This document shows, piece after piece, positions 15,007 to 17,618 of a stretch of 17,618 nucleotides of DNA (its first letter is position 1; every line of letters begins with the position of its first letter). Both the position numbers and the translations under genes were made by a program. The notes beneath the pieces are model-generated. The model worked only from the letters and a program-made list of their open reading frames with translations. It made no database searches and had not been told where the DNA came from. This stretch comes from Proteiniphilum sp. GTDB lineage: Bacteria; Bacteroidota; Bacteroidia; Bacteroidales; Dysgonomonadaceae. The DNA is taken from positions 1-17,618 of the forward strand of contig JAENWZ010000015.1 in the NCBI GenBank assembly GCA_016649795.1, given 5' to 3'.

Positions 15007-15331
15007 AATAATTATTGCGGTTTTAGCAGCACTAACCGGTAATTTCATACGATCAGTCCATTATTAGACATCACTCCGGCATAAAACGCAAACATAGTTA
15101 AAATTTGCTCAATTATTTGTAAATATAATCCAATTTGTTTCCTTTGTATAAAGTCGAAAGGTGGCTCTTTAGCATCAACTTATTCAATGAAACCGACTGT
15201 TGCAATATCTCATCATGTTACCGGATTTATCGCCTGCTCGCTAAAGTAAGATATTTTTAATGTTTCAGACTTTTTCTCGCTATGGCTTAACAAAAAAACG
15301 TTCCATACACCTTAATAAATAAAATAATCGT
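15007..15331. other. Divergent intergenic region nadB / exported protein
   Basis: About 325 AT-rich bases separate the divergent nadB and the carboxypeptidase-like-domain gene. Apart from the nadB -7 element at its left edge I see no long inverted repeat, tRNA or convincing ORF. A few partial promoter-like strings occur on the plus strand (for example TATTTTTA at about 15250), but none has both boxes. A 20-codon ATG ORF near 15187-15249 has no ribosome binding site and is not called. Confidence 0.4.
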
Positions 15332-16603
15332 ATGAAAAACTTATCGGTCATTCTGCTGTTATTTTGCCTTTCCTCCGGTCTGAACCTCTTTTCAGGAAAT
15401 ATTAAACAGCAGCCAAACCCCACACTAGTGATTAGAGGTAGGGTCCTTGGCGGCGACACAAACCAGCCGCTGGTAAATGCAAGCATCTCTGTAGCACACG
15501 AAAATGTATCGAGTGTAACGAATCAGGATGGCTATTTTTCCATACGAATTTCGGCCTCCGCAGAGAATTCAAAACTGGTCATCCGTCATCTGGGATACGA
15601 GAACATGGAGATCCCTATTAACACACTGATCGACACTCCAAACAATCATATCGCTCTGCAAGCTTCACCCATCGAATTAAGTGAGATCCTGGTTGTTTCA
15701 GGCGACGGGGTAAATTTAGTTCGTGAGGCCCTGCAACGTATTCCCGAAAATTACCCGTCCGACCCAAATATGATGGTGGCTTTCTATCGCGAATCGATAG
15801 AGAAGGGATCTAACTACATCTCTCTTGTAGAGGCAGTACTGGATGTATACAAAGCATCCTACAGGTCCTACAGCAACGATCAGGCCCGGATTTATATTGG
15901 GAGGAAAGCTACTGATATTTCTCCCCGTGATACGGTTTTGCTGAAGTTTCAGGGAGGTATAAGCGATGCACTGATGCTCGATATTGCCAAATACCCCGAA
16001 ATAGTCTTCGGCACTGATGGATCAGAATACACTTATCATATAAATGGTTTGATCAATATCAACAATAAACCCCACTATATTATCTCCTTTGAGCCCTATG
16101 CAGGTATAGATGATATCCTCTTCCGAGGGAATATCTACCTGGACGCTGAATCTCTTGCTTTCGCCCGCATGGAGTTTAATATGAATGTGGAAGAGCGGAA
16201 AGATGCATCTTCAATTTTTATCAGAAAAAAACCCCGGAAAATGCGTGTTGAGGTAAGAGAAGCACATTATGTGGTGGACTATATTGAAAATGACGGGAAA
16301 TGGTATTTTAATTACAGCAGTACCGAGGTGGGGTTCCGTGTGAGGTGGACCAACCGGTTCTTTGGGCTGTTTGCCACATCTTATACCATTGGTTCTGAAA
16401 TAGCCGTTACTGACAGGTACAACGACAATGTGGTGAAGTTCCCCCGTAAAGAGCGCATCCGTTCCACTGATGTGATTGCAGAGCGAGTGGAATATTTCAT
16501 GGATCCCAATTTTTGGGGTGAATATAATGTTATTGAACCTGATCAGCAGATCACGGATGCAATTAAAAGATTAAGTGGCAAATTAAGGAGACGTAGTGAA
16601 TAA
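15332..16603 (+). CDS. Exported protein with carboxypeptidase-like regulatory domain (CarboxypepD_reg type)
   Basis: A 423-residue protein with an N-terminal signal (MKNLSVILLLFCLSSGLNLFSG, cleavage probably near residues 20-23). Residues about 33-110 form the beta-sandwich carboxypeptidase-regulatory-like domain: VIRGRVLGGDTNQPLVNASI, then VTNQDGYFSIRI, and LVIRHLGYENMEIPIN. This domain is common at the N-terminus of Bacteroidota cell-envelope proteins, including SusC-type receptors. The rest (about 120-423) is beta-rich, with NLVREALQRIPENYP and repeated YxxxI/V strands such as YTYHINGLININNKPHYIISF and RGNIYLDAESLAFARMEF. No TonB plug or barrel follows, so it is not a SusC protein. It is likely periplasmic or surface-attached; its function is unknown. 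The gene stands alone between nadB and rpsO. Confidence 0.75.
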   Translation: MKNLSVILLLFCLSSGLNLFSGNIKQQPNPTLVIRGRVLGGDTNQPLVNASISVAHENVSSVTNQDGYFSIRISASAENSKLVIRHLGYENMEIPINTLIDTPNNHIALQASPIELSEILVVSGDGVNLVREALQRIPENYPSDPNMMVAFYRESIEKGSNYISLVEAVLDVYKASYRSYSNDQARIYIGRKATDISPRDTVLLKFQGGISDALMLDIAKYPEIVFGTDGSEYTYHINGLININNKPHYIISFEPYAGIDDILFRGNIYLDAESLAFARMEFNMNVEERKDASSIFIRKKPRKMRVEVREAHYVVDYIENDGKWYFNYSSTEVGFRVRWTNRFFGLFATSYTIGSEIAVTDRYNDNVVKFPRKERIRSTDVIAERVEYFMDPNFWGEYNVIEPDQQITDAIKRLSGKLRRRSE

Positions 16604-16616
16604 AAATTGAAAACTG

Positions 16617-16647
16617 TTTGTAATTAAAAAATTTAGAAGTATCTTTG
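16617..16647 (+). promoter_or_regulatory. rpsO promoter (Bacteroidota consensus)
   Basis: TTTG (16617-16620), a 19-bp spacer and TATCTTTG (16640-16647) match the primary-sigma consensus of Bacteroidota at every defined position. The start of transcription should lie near 16653, leaving a leader of about 37 nt before the rpsO ATG. The leader shows no elaborate fold, so an S15 autoregulatory structure of the kind known in other phyla is not evident. Confidence 0.8.
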
Positions 16648-16689
16648 CCTCCCAAAAGTTTTTTTAAACGTAATATTTTACAAACAAGT

Positions 16690-16959
16690 ATGTATTTAGA
16701 TTCTACTAAAAAGAAAGAAATCTTTGCAAAACACGGAAAGTCTAACACTGATACTGGCTCATCTGAAGCGCAGATAGCATTGTTTTCATACCGTATTTCG
16801 CATTTGACTGGACATTTGAAGTCAAACAAAAAAGATTATAACACGGAAAGAGCATTGAGAATTCTGGTGGGTAAACGTCGTCGTTTACTCGATTACCTGG
16901 TCGAAACAGATATTGAAAGATATCGTGCAATTATCAAAGAGTTGGGTATTAGAAAATAA
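16690..16959 (+). CDS. rpsO: 30S ribosomal protein S15
   Basis: The 89-residue product has the length typical of S15. It contains the hallmark stretches KHGKSNTDTGSSEAQIALFS (14-33), ISHLTGHLKSNKKDYNTERAL and LVGKRRRLLDYLV, which bind the central domain of 16S rRNA (helices 20-22). S15 is an early binder in 30S assembly. The ATG at 16690 was chosen because MYLDSTKKKEIF is the usual start; the longer frame from 16645 begins inside the promoter and is not credible. It has its own promoter and terminator, so it is monocistronic here. The polynucleotide phosphorylase gene pnp, its partner in many other phyla, does not follow. Confidence 0.97.
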   Translation: MYLDSTKKKEIFAKHGKSNTDTGSSEAQIALFSYRISHLTGHLKSNKKDYNTERALRILVGKRRRLLDYLVETDIERYRAIIKELGIRK

Positions 16960-16978
16960 TTTTCTCAAAGAAACAACG

Positions 16979-17014
16979 AAAGAGGGTAGAATCACGGTTC
17001 TATCCTCTTTTTTT
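16979..17014 (+). terminator. rpsO intrinsic terminator
   Basis: AGAGGGTAGAA (16981-16991) pairs with TTCTATCCTCT (16998-17008) with one G-U wobble and a 6-nt loop, followed by an eight-T run. It sits about 20 bases after the stop codon. Confidence 0.85.
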
Positions 17015-17107
17015 ATATACAGATGCAACAATCATTATAACAGAACAATAATGAAATTAGGCAAGACAAGATGCTTAAGAACTATGTTTTATAATATGTT
17101 TATTTTT

Positions 17108-17138
17108 TTTGCACATTCAATATAGTCCGTTATCTTTG
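17108..17138 (+). promoter_or_regulatory. Orphan consensus promoter downstream of rpsO
   Basis: TTTG (17108-17111), a 19-bp spacer and TATCTTTG (17131-17138) match the Bacteroidota consensus as well as the rpsO promoter does. No plus-strand gene follows in the window before an intrinsic terminator about 60 bases on, so the promoter must serve a non-coding RNA, or be fortuitous. Confidence 0.65.
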
Positions 17139-17143
17139 CATCG

Positions 17144-17233
17144 ATAACCTAAAACAATCTTTTTTACCTTATCGCTGATACCACGTTAACCAATACAAAA
17201 GAGGCCTTCTCGTTCGAGGTGGCCTCTTTTCTT
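17144..17233 (+). ncRNA. Candidate small RNA between rpsO and trxB
   Basis: A transcript from the orphan promoter would start near 17143-17146 and end in the T-run at about 17230, giving an RNA of about 85-90 nt. It holds no ATG-started ORF. The 3' part is the long terminator hairpin (17197-17230). Near the 5' end CGATAA (17142-17147) can pair with TTATCG (17169-17174) around a T-rich loop, if the start site includes these bases. The middle (about 17175-17196) is unpaired and could be a seed region. I do not recognise it as 6S, 4.5S, tmRNA or RNase P RNA. Confidence 0.45.
17197..17230. terminator. Bidirectional terminator (small RNA / trxB)
   Basis: AAAAGAGGCC (17197-17206) and GGCCTCTTTT (17221-17230) form a perfect 10-bp stem. 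Inside it CTC and GAG pair around a GTTC loop, making a long 34-nt hairpin. A-run and T-run edges let it work in both directions: on the plus strand for the candidate small RNA, and on the minus strand for trxB, whose stop codon lies 17 bases away. Confidence 0.85.
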
Positions 17234-17246
17234 ATTGTCTGCTTGT

Positions 17247-17618
17247 CTATTTTTGTGTGCGGATATATTCGGTTGCACTAAGTGCTGCAATTGTTCCGTC
17301 ACTCACGGCGGTAGTGATCTGACGGTAACGTTTCACCACACAGTCCCCCGCCGCATAAACACCCGGCAGGTTGGTCTTCATTGTATGATCCACAACAAAT
17401 TCACCGCTATGGCTGGTTTCTACCAATTCCCTGAAAGCTTCAGTGTTGGGTATGTAACCAATAAAGACAAAGACACCATCGGTCTCCAGCTCGGAGATCT
17501 CACCCGATTTGAGGTGCTCTACCCTTACCTTCTTCAGCGACTCTTCTCCAATGTACTCCCTCAGCTCCGACTCCATGATAAAGCTTATCTTGGGATTGCG
17601 TTCCGCCTCTTCCACTGC
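17247..17618 (-). CDS. trxB: Thioredoxin reductase, C-terminal part (partial)
   Basis: The frame runs off the right edge; 123 residues are visible (AVEEAERNPKISF to YIRTQK). The NADPH-binding domain end contains VRVEHLKSGEISELETDGVF and VFIGYIPNT (F-x-x-I-G-x-x-P-N motif). The final FAD-domain segment is TNLPGVYAAGDCV, typical of low-molecular-weight thioredoxin reductases (GxYAAGD). The C-terminal helix ITTAVSDGTIAALSATEYI is in place. The enzyme moves electrons from NADPH to thioredoxin in the cytoplasm. The redox CxxC lies outside the window, so a related ferredoxin-NADP reductase or alkyl hydroperoxide reductase F end cannot be fully excluded. It is convergent with rpsO and shares the bidirectional hairpin. 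Confidence 0.88.
   Translation of the reverse strand, partial: AVEEAERNPKISFIMESELREYIGEESLKKVRVEHLKSGEISELETDGVFVFIGYIPNTEAFRELVETSHSGEFVVDHTMKTNLPGVYAAGDCVVKRYRQITTAVSDGTIAALSATEYIRTQK

Noticed and set aside
15187..15249. 20-codon ATG ORF (MKPTVAISHH...) in the nadB-15332 gap.
   Set aside because: No ribosome binding site, no promoter with both boxes, and a length expected by chance in 325 bases.
16645..16689. Upstream extension of rpsO (15 residues).
   Set aside because: The extension overlaps the promoter -7 box, and S15 proteins start at the MYLDSTKKKE position.
1..17618. Search for CRISPR repeats, transposase or integrase genes, tRNA-like folds, phage or toxin-antitoxin genes.
   Set aside because: None seen by eye; all long frames are explained by core or envelope genes, so no defence island or mobile element is claimed.

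Overview
The window looks like core chromosome from a Bacteroidota, most likely order Bacteroidales. The gene blocks are ones I know from that order: rpe-comEC-nrnA-lipoprotein, the sigma-54 regulator-lptE-TPR-secG string, and folP-cdaA-recF-dciA. Several starts lie just downstream of the Bacteroidota housekeeping promoter (-33 TTTG, 19-20 bp, -7 TAnnTTTG), and strong Shine-Dalgarno sites are scarce. A genus such as Proteiniphilum, Petrimonas or Dysgonomonas is possible, but I cannot settle it from this sequence. No transposase, integrase, phage gene, CRISPR array, tRNA or rRNA is visible.

Layout. Positions 1-10088 are all on the plus strand: the 3' end of rpe, a ComEC-like channel protein, the DHH-DHHA1 phosphoesterase NrnA, a small lipoprotein with an FKBP-like C-terminus, the phosphohexomutase GlmM, and a PlsC/OlsA-type acyltransferase. 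These are followed by a four-gene string (sigma-54 activator without a sensor domain, LptE-like lipoprotein, TPR protein, SecG) closed by a terminator, then a small outer-membrane beta-barrel protein. Positions 10111-14972 are on the minus strand. Read in transcription order they are nadB (NAD synthesis), a 240-bp gap holding a long imperfect palindrome, folP (folate), cdaA (c-di-AMP synthesis), recF and a DciA/DUF721 gene; the last four are separated by only 6-11 bp. From 15332 the plus strand carries an exported protein with a carboxypeptidase-like regulatory domain and then rpsO with its own promoter and terminator. The C-terminal part of thioredoxin reductase enters on the minus strand at the right edge.

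The genes are mostly housekeeping, with an envelope theme on the plus strand (GlmM for amino-sugar precursors, LptE for LPS assembly, SecG for secretion, acyltransferase for lipids, exported and outer-membrane proteins). I see no coherent undescribed system. The points most worth a second look are small: an orphan promoter-to-terminator unit between rpsO and trxB that looks like a roughly 90-nt RNA; the long palindrome upstream of folP; a sigma-54 activator whose GAFTGA loop reads GSFTSA; and a FolP whose STRPG-type loop has lost its arginine.
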